Source of the DNA: Clostridia bacterium
GTDB taxonomy: Bacteria; Bacillota; Clostridia; Oscillospirales; RGIG577
DNA length: 6,084 nt
Reading direction: 5' to 3'
NCBI GenBank assembly: GCA_017419325.1
Contig: JAFOLN010000132.1
Coordinates: 1 to 6,084, forward strand
Part shown: in pieces, positions 1 to 5,935 of the stretch
How positions within the stretch are numbered: position 1 is the stretch's first letter
How the letters are laid out: the number at the start of each line of letters is the position of its first letter
Translations under genes and position numbers: made by a program
The notes under the pieces: generated by a model
What the model was told of the DNA's origin: nothing
The model's database searches: none
The model's input: the letters and a program-made list of their open reading frames with translations, nothing else

Positions 1-960
1 GGCCTTGACGTGAGCTTCGGCGGCTCAAAGAGCAGGGTCAATGTCATTAAAGGATTAAATATAGAATTAAAGCGCGGCGAGACCTTAGGCGTCGTAGGCG
101 AGAGCGGCTCGGGAAAGTCTGTGACCTCCCTTGCCGTTATGGGACTTCTGCCGCAGCACTCGGCGCACGTAAGCGGCGAGATTATCTTCGAGGGCGAGAA
201 CCTTCTCGCTCTGAACCGCCGCGCCCTTGAGAAGCTGCGCGGCAACAAGATCGCCATGATCTTTCAGGAGCCGATGACGTCCTTAAACCCCATACAGACG
301 TGCGGCAAACAGATAATGGAGCCGCTCATGCTCCATCTGGGGATGAAAAAGAAGGAGGCCGAGGCGCGCGCGCTGGAGCTCTTGAAGCTCTGCGGCATAT
401 CCGCGCCCCAGCAGCGCCTCAGGGAATACCCGCATCAGATGTCGGGCGGCATGCGCCAGCGCATAATGATAGCCATAGCCCTCGCCTGCAACCCGTCGCT
501 TCTCATAGCCGACGAGCCCACCACGGCGCTCGACGTGACAATTCAGGCTCAGATACTTGAGCTTATGAAGGACTTAAAGAAAAAAATCAACATGAGCATC
601 ATGATGATAACCCACGACCTGGGCATCGTGGCCGACTCCTGCGACCGCGTCGTTATAATGTACGCGGGTCAGATAGTCGAAAGCGCGCCCACGGCAGAGC
701 TTTTCTCAGACCCCCGCCACCCCTACACGAAGGGGCTTCTGAACGCCATCCCGATGCTCGACAAAAAGAAGGAGCGCCTCGAATCCATCGAGGGCATGGT
801 GCCCGACGCGGACAAAATGCCGAAGGGCTGCCGCTTCCACCCGAGATGCGCCCGCGCAACGGAAAAATGCGCCGCGCAGGCTCCCCGCCTTACGAAATGC
901 GGCGACGGACGCATGGTGCGCTGCTTCTTATTCTCCGACGAAACGGAGGAAAACGCATGA
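1..960 (+). CDS. dppD: Oligopeptide/dipeptide ABC transporter ATPase, DppD/OppD type (5' end outside window)
   Basis: Cytoplasmic ATPase that powers peptide import together with the DppF-type subunit encoded next. The frame is open from base 1 (Gly-Leu-Asp-Val-Ser-Phe), which is the first beta strand of the family, so about ten N-terminal residues are missing. The GTG at 10 is an internal Val codon, not the start. Counting from the first visible residue (319 in all): Walker A GESGSGKS 33-40, Q-loop FQEPMTSLNP 88-97, signature MSGGMRQR 147-154, Walker B LLIADEP 167-173, D-loop ALD 176-178, switch His205. The C-terminal oligopeptide-transporter extension has HPYTKGLL at 240-247 and Cys277, 283, 290 and 308 (CX5CX6CX17C), the spacing of the iron-sulfur site reported in some DppD/DppF proteins. 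The stop overlaps the next start (ATGA), implying translational coupling. Dpp, Opp and related systems cannot be told apart from this subunit alone; the ATPase family is certain. Confidence 0.95.
   Translation, partial: GLDVSFGGSKSRVNVIKGLNIELKRGETLGVVGESGSGKSVTSLAVMGLLPQHSAHVSGEIIFEGENLLALNRRALEKLRGNKIAMIFQEPMTSLNPIQTCGKQIMEPLMLHLGMKKKEAEARALELLKLCGISAPQQRLREYPHQMSGGMRQRIMIAIALACNPSLLIADEPTTALDVTIQAQILELMKDLKKKINMSIMMITHDLGIVADSCDRVVIMYAGQIVESAPTAELFSDPRHPYTKGLLNAIPMLDKKKERLESIEGMVPDADKMPKGCRFHPRCARATEKCAAQAPRLTKCGDGRMVRCFLFSDETEENA
945..950 (+). promoter_or_regulatory. Ribosome binding site of the dppF-type gene
   Basis: GGAGGA lies six bases before the ATG at 957, inside the last codons of the upstream gene. 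It fixes the start at 957 rather than at an in-frame ATG at 846. Translation from 957 gives the usual DppF N-terminus (MSEQNVKTLLETKDLKQYF). The start and the upstream stop share ATGA (957-960). Confidence 0.85.
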
Positions 961-1931
961 GTGAACAGAACGTAAAAACGCTCCTTGAAACGAAGGACTT
1001 AAAGCAGTATTTCACGGTAAAGGACTCCCACGGCAAAAAGCAGAGCCTTAAGGCCGTGGACGGCGTGACCATCGCCATAAGAGAGGGCGAGACCTTCGGC
1101 CTCGTGGGCGAGAGCGGCTGCGGAAAATCGACGCTCGGAAAGACAATACTGAACCTCTACCCGCCCACCTCCGGCAGCATAACCTTCGACGGCGAGGACG
1201 CGACCACCCTAAAGGGTCAGAGGCTTCGCGACTTCAGAAAAAAAACGCAGATGATATTTCAGGACCCCTCGTCCTGCCTTAATCCGCGCCTGAGAGTCCG
1301 CGACATACTCTGCGAGCCCTTCGCGATACACAAGCTTCTTACCCCCGACGAGCGGCAGAAGAGAGCCGCCGAGCTTTGCGACATGGTGGGTCTTTCGAGA
1401 GCGTACCTCTCAAGGTACCCCCACGAAATGAGCGGCGGTCAGAAGCAGCGCGTAGGCATCGCCCGCGCCCTTGCGCTTGAGCCCAAGCTCATCGTCTGCG
1501 ACGAGCCCGTAAGCGCGCTGGACGTATCGATTCAGGCGCAGGTACTTAACCTTCTTTCCGACCTTCAGACGCAGTTCGGCTTTACGTATCTTTTCATATC
1601 GCATAACCTAAGCGTCGTAAAGCACTGCTGCGGGCGCATCGCCGTAATGTACCTCGGAAGGATAGTGGAGCTTGCCCCGTCCGACCTTATATACGACCGC
1701 GCGCTCCATCCCTACACCCGCGCCCTCATCTCCGCGATACCCATCCCCGACCCGGCGCTCTCAAGAGAGCGAAAGCTCCTTTCGGGCGACATACCGAGCC
1801 CCACCCAGAAGATAGAGGGCTGCCCCTTTAAGACGCGCTGCCCCGAGGCGGGCGAAAAATGCATGCGCGAGGCCCCCGTTTTGAAGGAATACGAGCCGGG
1901 TCACTTTGTATCATGTCATTTATACGGCTAA
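957..1931 (+). CDS. dppF: Oligopeptide/dipeptide ABC transporter ATPase, DppF/OppF type
   Basis: Second cytoplasmic ATPase of the importer, expected to pair with the DppD-type subunit so that two composite ATP sites form under the DppB/DppC channel. 324 residues, a normal length. Walker A GESGCGKS 51-58, Q-loop FQDPSSCLNP 101-110, signature MSGGQKQR 158-165, Walker B LIVCDEP 178-184, D-loop SALD 186-189, switch His216. The tail has LHPYTRALISAIPIPDP (250-266), typical of DppF/OppF, and Cys289, 295, 302 and 320 with the same CX5CX6CX17C spacing as the partner ATPase. Two small departures: the residue after the switch His is Asn217, where Asp is usual, and the usual SDR before the VMYLG strand reads CGR (225-227). 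All catalytic motifs are intact, so the protein should be active. The frame overlaps the upstream gene by four bases; the next gene follows after 43 bases. Confidence 0.95.
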   Translation: MSEQNVKTLLETKDLKQYFTVKDSHGKKQSLKAVDGVTIAIREGETFGLVGESGCGKSTLGKTILNLYPPTSGSITFDGEDATTLKGQRLRDFRKKTQMIFQDPSSCLNPRLRVRDILCEPFAIHKLLTPDERQKRAAELCDMVGLSRAYLSRYPHEMSGGQKQRVGIARALALEPKLIVCDEPVSALDVSIQAQVLNLLSDLQTQFGFTYLFISHNLSVVKHCCGRIAVMYLGRIVELAPSDLIYDRALHPYTRALISAIPIPDPALSRERKLLSGDIPSPTQKIEGCPFKTRCPEAGEKCMREAPVLKEYEPGHFVSCHLYG

Positions 1932-1962
1932 GGCCGTGTGGATAAAGAAAGTAAAAAATTTT

Positions 1963-1968
1963 GGAGGG
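1963..1968 (+). promoter_or_regulatory. Ribosome binding site of the binding-protein gene
   Basis: GGAGGG lies six bases before the ATG at 1975. This selects 1975 over the in-frame ATG at 1906, which lies inside the dppF-type gene and would put 23 unrelated residues in front of a clear lipoprotein signal peptide. Confidence 0.85.
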
Positions 1969-1974
1969 AAAAAT

Positions 1975-3609
1975 ATGAACAAAAAAAGACTTATCTGTCT
2001 TGTTCTCTCATGCCTTCTCGTGCTCGCCGTGTTCGCAGGCTGCAGCTCGAACAAAAACGACGGCGAAGGCGGCGGCAGCGCTGACGCGGCTGCCACGGAG
2101 AACACCGTAGTAATCGGTCTCGCGTCCGACTTAAAGACGCTCGACCCCGGCCAGATGTACGAGATCTTCGGCAACATGATCTGCTACGCAACGTACGACA
2201 TGATGTTCCGAATCACCGGCGACAACCTGTCCGAACCCCAGCCCTCGGTTGCGACCGAAGACTGGAGCCTCGATGAGACCCGCACCGTATACACTCTGCC
2301 TTTAAGACAGGACGTATACTTCTCAAGCGGCAATCAGCTCACCTCGAAGGACGTAGTGTTCACCATCAACAGAGTAAAGAACTTAAAGTCCAACAACACC
2401 CCGAACGCCGAGGGCATAGTTTCCGTTGAAGCGCCCGACGACTTCACCGTAATCATCACGCTGGACAAGCCCGACGCATCGTTCTTAACGAAGCTTGCAT
2501 CCAACGCCTTCGCTATCCTCGACAGCGAGGTAGTCAAGGAGCACGGCGGCACCGACGCCGAGGACGCGGCTTCCGCGGATACCGCACGCACCTGGCTCGA
2601 CGCGAACTCCGCGGGCAGCGGCCCCTACATCCTTGAAAGCTGGACGCAGGGCGTTGAGCTCGTATTAAAGAAGAACCCCAACTACTGGGGCGAGTGCGGC
2701 AATGTAGACACCTACATCATAAAGGAAATACCCGACTCCAACACTCAGATACAGTCGCTTGAGAAGGGCGAGATAGACATCGCCTTCACCCTCAACGCAG
2801 ACAACATAAAGCAGCTCATGAACGAGGACGGCTCCATGAAGGAAGGCATCACCATCATAAACGGCCAGACCTCCCTCATAAGCTTCCTTCTCATGAACAA
2901 CGACCCCGCAATCGGCGGCCCCATGGCTGACCCGAAGGTACAGCAGGCAGTACGTCTCGCAATCAACTATCAGGAGCTTTTAGACCTCTGCGGCGAAGGC
3001 GCAACTCTTCCCCTTTCCTTCATTCCCGAGAACTTCGTCGGCGGTCTTACGAGAGACGTGAACTACACCGATGTTGAAGCCGCAAAGGCTCTTATGGCCG
3101 AGGCAGGCTACGCTGACGGCTTCGACGTAGTGCTCACCACGGCAAACTACGACACCGAAGGCTTAAAGTGGCCCACCATGGCTCAGAAGATAGCATCCGA
3201 CCTTGCTAAGATCGGCATAAACGTAAAGATAGAGACGGGCGAGATAGGCGTTGTAATCGACGCTTACAGAGAAGGCACCTGCCAGTTCCTCATCATGCAC
3301 TGGAGCCCCGACTACTATGACATAAACAACCAGCTGGCAGTCCTCCCCGACGCAACGGTAGGCGCCCGCGCACACTGGAGCGCAGAGGGCCACGAGGACC
3401 TGATAGAGCTGGGCGAGCTCATCTCCGGCGAGGCAGACCCCGAGAAGCGCGCAGAGTATTCAAGACAGCTTCAGGAGCTCACCGCCGAGGACAGCCCCTA
3501 CGCGTTCCTCTTACAGCATCCGAAGAACTTCGCGGTTGGCGACAGAGTTGACAACGTAATCTATAACGACCTCGTTAAGCTCCAGCTTTCCGAGATGAAC
3601 GTAAAATAA
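1975..3609 (+). CDS. Extracellular peptide-binding lipoprotein, SBP family 5
   Basis: Captures the transported ligand outside the membrane and delivers it to the permeases. 544 residues, the usual length. The N-terminus is a lipoprotein signal peptide: positive start MNKKR, hydrophobic core 6-21, lipobox FAGC with acylated Cys23 (Phe at -3 is less usual than Leu). A Gly/Ala/Asp-rich linker runs from about 24 to 43. Family 5 marks follow: mature fold from VVIGLASDLKTLDP (45-58), the W-x8-Y-x-L-x-L-R type region 97-111, GSGPYIL 214-220, NPNYWG 234-239, DPKVQQAVRLAIN 319-331, EAAKALMAEAGYADGF 368-383 and WSPDYYD 443-449. Asp446 aligns by motif with the Asp that contacts the peptide amino end in DppA/OppA, which favours a peptide ligand; this is inference, and nickel or sugar ligands occur in the same family. 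The gene lies between the ATPase and permease genes and is followed by a structured gap. Confidence 0.94.
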   Translation: MNKKRLICLVLSCLLVLAVFAGCSSNKNDGEGGGSADAAATENTVVIGLASDLKTLDPGQMYEIFGNMICYATYDMMFRITGDNLSEPQPSVATEDWSLDETRTVYTLPLRQDVYFSSGNQLTSKDVVFTINRVKNLKSNNTPNAEGIVSVEAPDDFTVIITLDKPDASFLTKLASNAFAILDSEVVKEHGGTDAEDAASADTARTWLDANSAGSGPYILESWTQGVELVLKKNPNYWGECGNVDTYIIKEIPDSNTQIQSLEKGEIDIAFTLNADNIKQLMNEDGSMKEGITIINGQTSLISFLLMNNDPAIGGPMADPKVQQAVRLAINYQELLDLCGEGATLPLSFIPENFVGGLTRDVNYTDVEAAKALMAEAGYADGFDVVLTTANYDTEGLKWPTMAQKIASDLAKIGINVKIETGEIGVVIDAYREGTCQFLIMHWSPDYYDINNQLAVLPDATVGARAHWSAEGHEDLIELGELISGEADPEKRAEYSRQLQELTAEDSPYAFLLQHPKNFAVGDRVDNVIYNDLVKLQLSEMNVK

Positions 3610-3630
3610 GTATTATTTAAAGTCCGCATC

Positions 3631-3659
3631 CGTGATACGCGCCCCGCGCGCGTATCACG
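3631..3659 (+). promoter_or_regulatory. Perfect 12-bp intercistronic hairpin after the binding-protein gene
   Basis: Bases 3631-3642 pair without mismatch with 3648-3659 around a five-base loop, CCCGC. It starts 22 bases after the binding-protein stop. No T-run follows, so it does not look like an intrinsic terminator. A stem here could protect the 3' end of the upstream message, as known for the malE-malF gap of E. coli; that role is inference. An alternative six-bp stem, 3657-3662 with 3667-3672, overlaps its 3' arm and could compete with it. Confidence 0.6.
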
Positions 3660-3672
3660 CCCCCGCGGGCGT

Positions 3673-3739
3673 CGGGTTTGTATTTCATGACGCGCGAAGC
3701 GGCATTCACGCGCCGCGAAATATAAATTTGACCTTTTTT
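3673..3739 (+). terminator. Possible attenuator: long stem-loop followed by T6
   Basis: In RNA, 3673-3686 can pair with 3717-3730 over 14 positions, four of them G-U. The inner arms 3692-3696 and 3709-3713 (GCGCG/CGCGC) continue the stem after an interior loop. Three bases later comes TTTTTT (3734-3739), then the ribosome site of the permease gene. This could be a leaky terminator that lowers permease expression relative to the binding protein. The outer stem is weak (A-U and G-U rich), so it may only be a structured leader. Confidence 0.35.
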
Positions 3740-3742
3740 GAA

Positions 3743-3750
3743 AGGAGAGG
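3743..3750 (+). promoter_or_regulatory. Ribosome binding site supporting a TTG start
   Basis: AGGAGAGG ends six bases before the TTG at 3757; the AGGAG core sits nine bases away. A TGA at 3739-3741 closes the frame upstream, only five codons lie between it and the TTG, and the first ATG is codon 12, inside the first membrane helix. The TTG is therefore the only reasonable start. Confidence 0.85.
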
Positions 3751-3756
3751 CGTCTT

Positions 3757-4770
3757 TTGCTTCGATATATAGGACGAAGACTTGCGCTCATGGTAGTGCT
3801 TCTCATAGGAGTATCTCTTCTGGTATTCCTCATATCGCACCTCGTTCCCAGCAGCCCCGTTGCGGCGAACCTGAGCCAGACGGCGATGAACGACCCGGCG
3901 GCGGTGGCCGCGTTCGAGGCGAAATGGGGACTTGACAAGCCGCTATATGAGCAGTACTTCATATATTTAAAACAGCTTCTTCAGGGCGACCTCGGCACCT
4001 CCATACGCACGGGTCAGCCCGTTATAGAGGACTTAAAGCGCTACTTCCCCGCTACCCTTGAGCTTTCCATATTCGCCATGGTGGTGGCGGTGGTGCTTGG
4101 CATACTGTTCGGCGTCATATCGGCGGTGTTCAGAAACAAGCCCGCGGATCAGGTGCTCAGAGCCGTGTCCATATCGGGCGTATCGATACCGAGCTTCTGG
4201 TTCTCGCTCCTTGTGCTCTACGTCTTTTTCTACCGGCTCGGCTGGTTCCCCGGCCCCGGACGCATAAGCGCGCGCATGAGCGTGCCCCAGGGCGGAAGCG
4301 GCCTCTATATATGGGACGCGCTTATAACGGGCAACTGGCCGGTATTCGGCGACGCGCTGTCGCATATAATCCTGCCCGCCTTGGTGCTCGGCTTTTTCAC
4401 AATGGGCCTTATCACGCGCCAGACGCGAAGCAACCTGCTTGAGGTCATGAGCCAGGACTACATACGCACCGCCCGCGCAAAGGGTCTTTCCGAGAGAAAG
4501 GTGGTCTGGGGGCATGCTCTCGGCAACGCTCTCATCCCCGTTATAACCGTTGCGGGCATGGGTTTCTGCAACCTTCTCGGCGGCATGGTATTCGTTGAAA
4601 AGATATTCGCGTGGCCGGGCATAGGCCAGTACGCGTACCTGTCGGCCACAACGCTGGACTTCCCCGCGATCTGCGGCGTATCGCTTCTCATCGCGCTTAC
4701 CTATGTGGTGGTAAATCTTATAATAGACATACTTTACGGCATAATCGACCCGCGCGTAAGATACAGATAA
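3757..4770 (+). CDS. dppB: Peptide ABC transporter permease, DppB/OppB type (TTG start)
   Basis: One of the two inner-membrane channel subunits of the importer. 337 residues, a normal length. It opens with MLRYIGRRLALMVVLLIGVS, the standard DppB beginning, which supports the TTG start. Likely membrane helices are near 9-30, 102-124, 137-158, 203-223, 261-281 and 304-327. The long outer loop has GLDKPLYEQYF (58-68) and GDLGTSI (77-83), both typical. The cytoplasmic coupling (EAA) loop is DYIRTARAKGLSERKVVWGH at 234-253, where the ATPase subunits dock. It ends with DPRVRYR, the family's usual tail. The gene follows the binding-protein gene after a 147-base structured gap and precedes the second permease by 40 bases. 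The family call is certain; the substrate is inferred from the binding protein. Confidence 0.95.
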   Translation: MLRYIGRRLALMVVLLIGVSLLVFLISHLVPSSPVAANLSQTAMNDPAAVAAFEAKWGLDKPLYEQYFIYLKQLLQGDLGTSIRTGQPVIEDLKRYFPATLELSIFAMVVAVVLGILFGVISAVFRNKPADQVLRAVSISGVSIPSFWFSLLVLYVFFYRLGWFPGPGRISARMSVPQGGSGLYIWDALITGNWPVFGDALSHIILPALVLGFFTMGLITRQTRSNLLEVMSQDYIRTARAKGLSERKVVWGHALGNALIPVITVAGMGFCNLLGGMVFVEKIFAWPGIGQYAYLSATTLDFPAICGVSLLIALTYVVVNLIIDILYGIIDPRVRYR

Positions 4771-4792
4771 GCGCGGGCGCTCATTCGAGCTC

Positions 4793-4799
4793 GGAAGGA
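4793..4799 (+). promoter_or_regulatory. Ribosome binding site of the dppC-type gene, long spacing
   Basis: GGAAGGA ends eleven bases before the ATG at 4811, longer than the six-base spacing of the other genes here. A TAG lies directly before the ATG (4808-4810), so no earlier start is possible in this frame, and the protein begins as expected for the family. The long spacing might reduce translation somewhat. Confidence 0.7.
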
Positions 4800-4810
4800 A
4801 AAAAACATAG

Positions 4811-5647
4811 ATGTCAGAGATTAAGGGTATATTTGCACAAAAGAATTTCACATTCAAGCTGGGCATGGCGCTCTGTCTTATATGGATAGTCGTTGCGTTC
4901 ATCGCTCCGCTCATCTCGCCCTACGACCCGCTTCAGCAGGATATGGGCGCGCGCTTCCTGTCGCCCTGCGCGGATCACGCCTTCGGCACGGACAGCCTCG
5001 GACGCGATATTTTAAGCCGCGTCCTCTTCGGCAGCCGCATATCCATAACGGCGGGACTCATAACCGTCGTGTTCGCCTTTGCCATAGGCATAATATTCGG
5101 CGCCGTTGCGGGCTATGCCGGCGGCGTTGTGGACGATATTATGATGCGTATCTCGGAGATGATAATGGCGTTCCCGCCGCTCATCCTCGCCATGGTGCTT
5201 GCGGCGGCCATGGGGCCGAGCATCATAAACTCCGTGGTGGCAATGGCCATTATATGGTGGCCGAACTACGCCCGCCTCGCGCGAAGCGTCGTCATCTCGG
5301 TAAAGGGCAACGACTACGTAACGGCCAGCACCCTCATGGGCGCGTCAAAGGGGCGCATTCTCTTTCATGAGATACTCCCGAACTGCATAGGCCCCCTCAT
5401 AGTCATGGCGACCCTCGACATAGGCAACGCCATACTTATGTTCTCGGGCTTAAGCTTTTTAGGCCTCGGCGTACAGCCCCCCATCCCCGAATGGGGCGCG
5501 ATGGTGTCCGACGGCGTTGAGACGTTCAACTACTGGTGGATCTCCGCCTTCCCCGGCATCGCCATATTCACGGTGGCCATCGGCGCGAACTTCATCGGCG
5601 ACGGTCTGAGAGACTACATGGACCCGAAGTTAAGAAAGCAGAGATAA
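4811..5647 (+). CDS. dppC: Peptide ABC transporter permease, DppC/OppC type
   Basis: Second inner-membrane channel subunit, expected to form a heterodimer with the DppB-type protein. 278 residues, a normal length. A short cytoplasmic start is followed by the first helix, about 18-36, ending in APLISPYDP (32-40), the OppC N-terminal region. The family block HAFGTDSLGRDILSRVLFGS is at 56-75. Further likely helices are near 78-104, 117-135, 139-158, 192-212 and 245-264. The coupling loop is DYVTASTLMGASKGRILFHE at 168-187, with ILPN at 188-191. SFLGLGVQPPIPEWG (215-229) and GDGLRDYMDP (263-272) are standard DppC features. It is the last gene of the operon; a strong terminator begins seven bases after the stop. 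Confidence 0.95.
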   Translation: MSEIKGIFAQKNFTFKLGMALCLIWIVVAFIAPLISPYDPLQQDMGARFLSPCADHAFGTDSLGRDILSRVLFGSRISITAGLITVVFAFAIGIIFGAVAGYAGGVVDDIMMRISEMIMAFPPLILAMVLAAAMGPSIINSVVAMAIIWWPNYARLARSVVISVKGNDYVTASTLMGASKGRILFHEILPNCIGPLIVMATLDIGNAILMFSGLSFLGLGVQPPIPEWGAMVSDGVETFNYWWISAFPGIAIFTVAIGANFIGDGLRDYMDPKLRKQR

Positions 5648-5653
5648 GTCATT

Positions 5654-5682
5654 CCCCGCCGTCCCCGGCGGGGTGTGTTTTT
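5654..5682 (+). terminator. Rho-independent terminator of the transporter operon
   Basis: Bases 5654-5661 pair perfectly with 5666-5673 (CCCCGCCG / CGGCGGGG) around the loop TCCC. The T-rich tract TGTGTTTTT follows immediately. It lies just after the last permease gene and marks the operon's 3' end. There is no matching T-run on the other strand, so it acts in the + direction only. Confidence 0.88.
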
Positions 5683-5709
5683 GCCCGGGGTCTATGAACC
5701 CCCAAAAAA

Positions 5710-5760
5710 GCCTTCCCCCCCGGGGGAAGGCGGCGCGCCGACGGCGCGACGGATGAGGTG
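5710..5760 (+). repeat. Two-hairpin intergenic repeat of the CCTTCCCC / GACGGATGAGG type
   Basis: The first hairpin pairs 5710-5719 with 5722-5731 (GCCTTCCCCC / GGGGGAAGGC), a near-perfect palindrome. The second pairs 5734-5739 with 5743-5748 (CGCGCC / GGCGCG). The conserved-looking tail ACGGATGAGGTG follows at 5749-5760. From memory, elements with this build (a C-rich hairpin, a variable hairpin, then GACGGATGAGG) are scattered between genes in many gut Firmicutes; I could not search to confirm it. Only one copy is in this window. A nearby G/C stem, 5687-5691 with 5698-5702, may belong to the same element. No coding potential is visible. Confidence 0.55.
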
Positions 5761-5796
5761 TCGCCCCCGCCTCCCAAATGCAGGAACCCTCCACCA

Positions 5797-5826
5797 TGTC
5801 ATTCTGAGCGAAGCGAAGAATCTCAC
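5797..5826. repeat. Short intergenic repeat containing CATTCTGAGCGAAGCGAAGA
   Basis: The segment has a small stem, ATTCT (5801-5805) with AGAAT (5817-5821), around a loop holding a tandem GCGAA. From memory this exact core is a very common dispersed sequence between genes in Clostridia and some other phyla. Its - strand translation (EILRFAQND) is often mistaken for the end of a small protein. One copy is seen here, so its repeat status rests on recall rather than on this window. Confidence 0.5.
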
Positions 5827-5881
5827 CCGCTAAGTTCTGACATACTGCCAAGACTTAAAAACCGCTTAATGCAGATTTTAT

Positions 5882-5935
5882 AAGCAGATACTTCTGCTTT
5901 AACAAAAAATCTTTTTTAGAACCACGGTTCTAAAA
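5882..5935. repeat. Cluster of three small perfect palindromes
   Basis: AAGCAGA (5882-5888) is inverted as TCTGCTT (5893-5899) around TACT. AAAAAA and TTTTTT (5904-5909 and 5912-5917) flank TC. TTTTAGAACC (5914-5923) is inverted as GGTTCTAAAA (5926-5935) around AC. The last two overlap. Together they fill the AT-rich stretch just past the point where the - strand MATE-like coding similarity stops. On the - strand, the third stem followed by a T6 run could act as a weak terminator. No ends of a known insertion sequence were recognised. Confidence 0.5.

Larger units (their letters stand above)
5683..5898. other. Non-coding stretch between operon terminator and MATE fragment
   Basis: Apart from the two repeats and the first palindrome listed separately, I see no gene here. 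A 73-codon - strand frame (5630-5851) runs through the repeats and into the end of the dppC-type gene; it has no ribosome site or recognisable protein and is a by-product of the repeats. The part from 5827 to 5881 is AT-rich and featureless by eye. No tRNA fold or convincing promoter was seen. Confidence 0.6.

Noticed and set aside
10..12. GTG as the start of the first ATPase
   Set aside because: The frame is open to base 1, and GLDVSF matches the first strand of the ATPase domain, so this GTG codes for an internal Val and the true start lies upstream of the window.
846..956. N-terminal extension of the DppF-type ATPase from an ATG at 846
   Set aside because: The extra 37 residues lie inside the upstream gene in another frame and resemble nothing. 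A good ribosome site and a family-typical N-terminus are found at 957.
1906..1974. N-terminal extension of the binding protein from an ATG at 1906
   Set aside because: It would bury the lipoprotein signal peptide behind 23 unrelated residues; the ATG at 1975 has the proper ribosome site.
3721..3733. Promoter-like TATAAAT and TTGACC before the permease gene
   Set aside because: The boxes are in the wrong order and overlap; no matching -10 lies about 17 bases after TTGACC. The segment is better explained as part of a stem-loop and ribosome leader.
3561..3962. 133-codon - strand frame across the binding-protein/permease gap
   Set aside because: It overlaps the ends of two real genes and the structured gap, has an Arg/Ser-rich translation with no domain, and no ribosome site.
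4033..4914. 293-codon open frame on the - strand opposite the two permease genes
   Set aside because: It lies opposite well-supported permease genes, has a low-complexity His/Arg/Ala-rich translation with no recognisable domain, and no ribosome site. It is a by-product of the GC-rich codon pattern on the + strand.
5630..5851. 73-codon open frame on the - strand downstream of the operon
   Set aside because: It is made of intergenic repeats and the operon terminator and runs into the dppC-type gene. Its start lies in repeat-rich DNA without a ribosome site.
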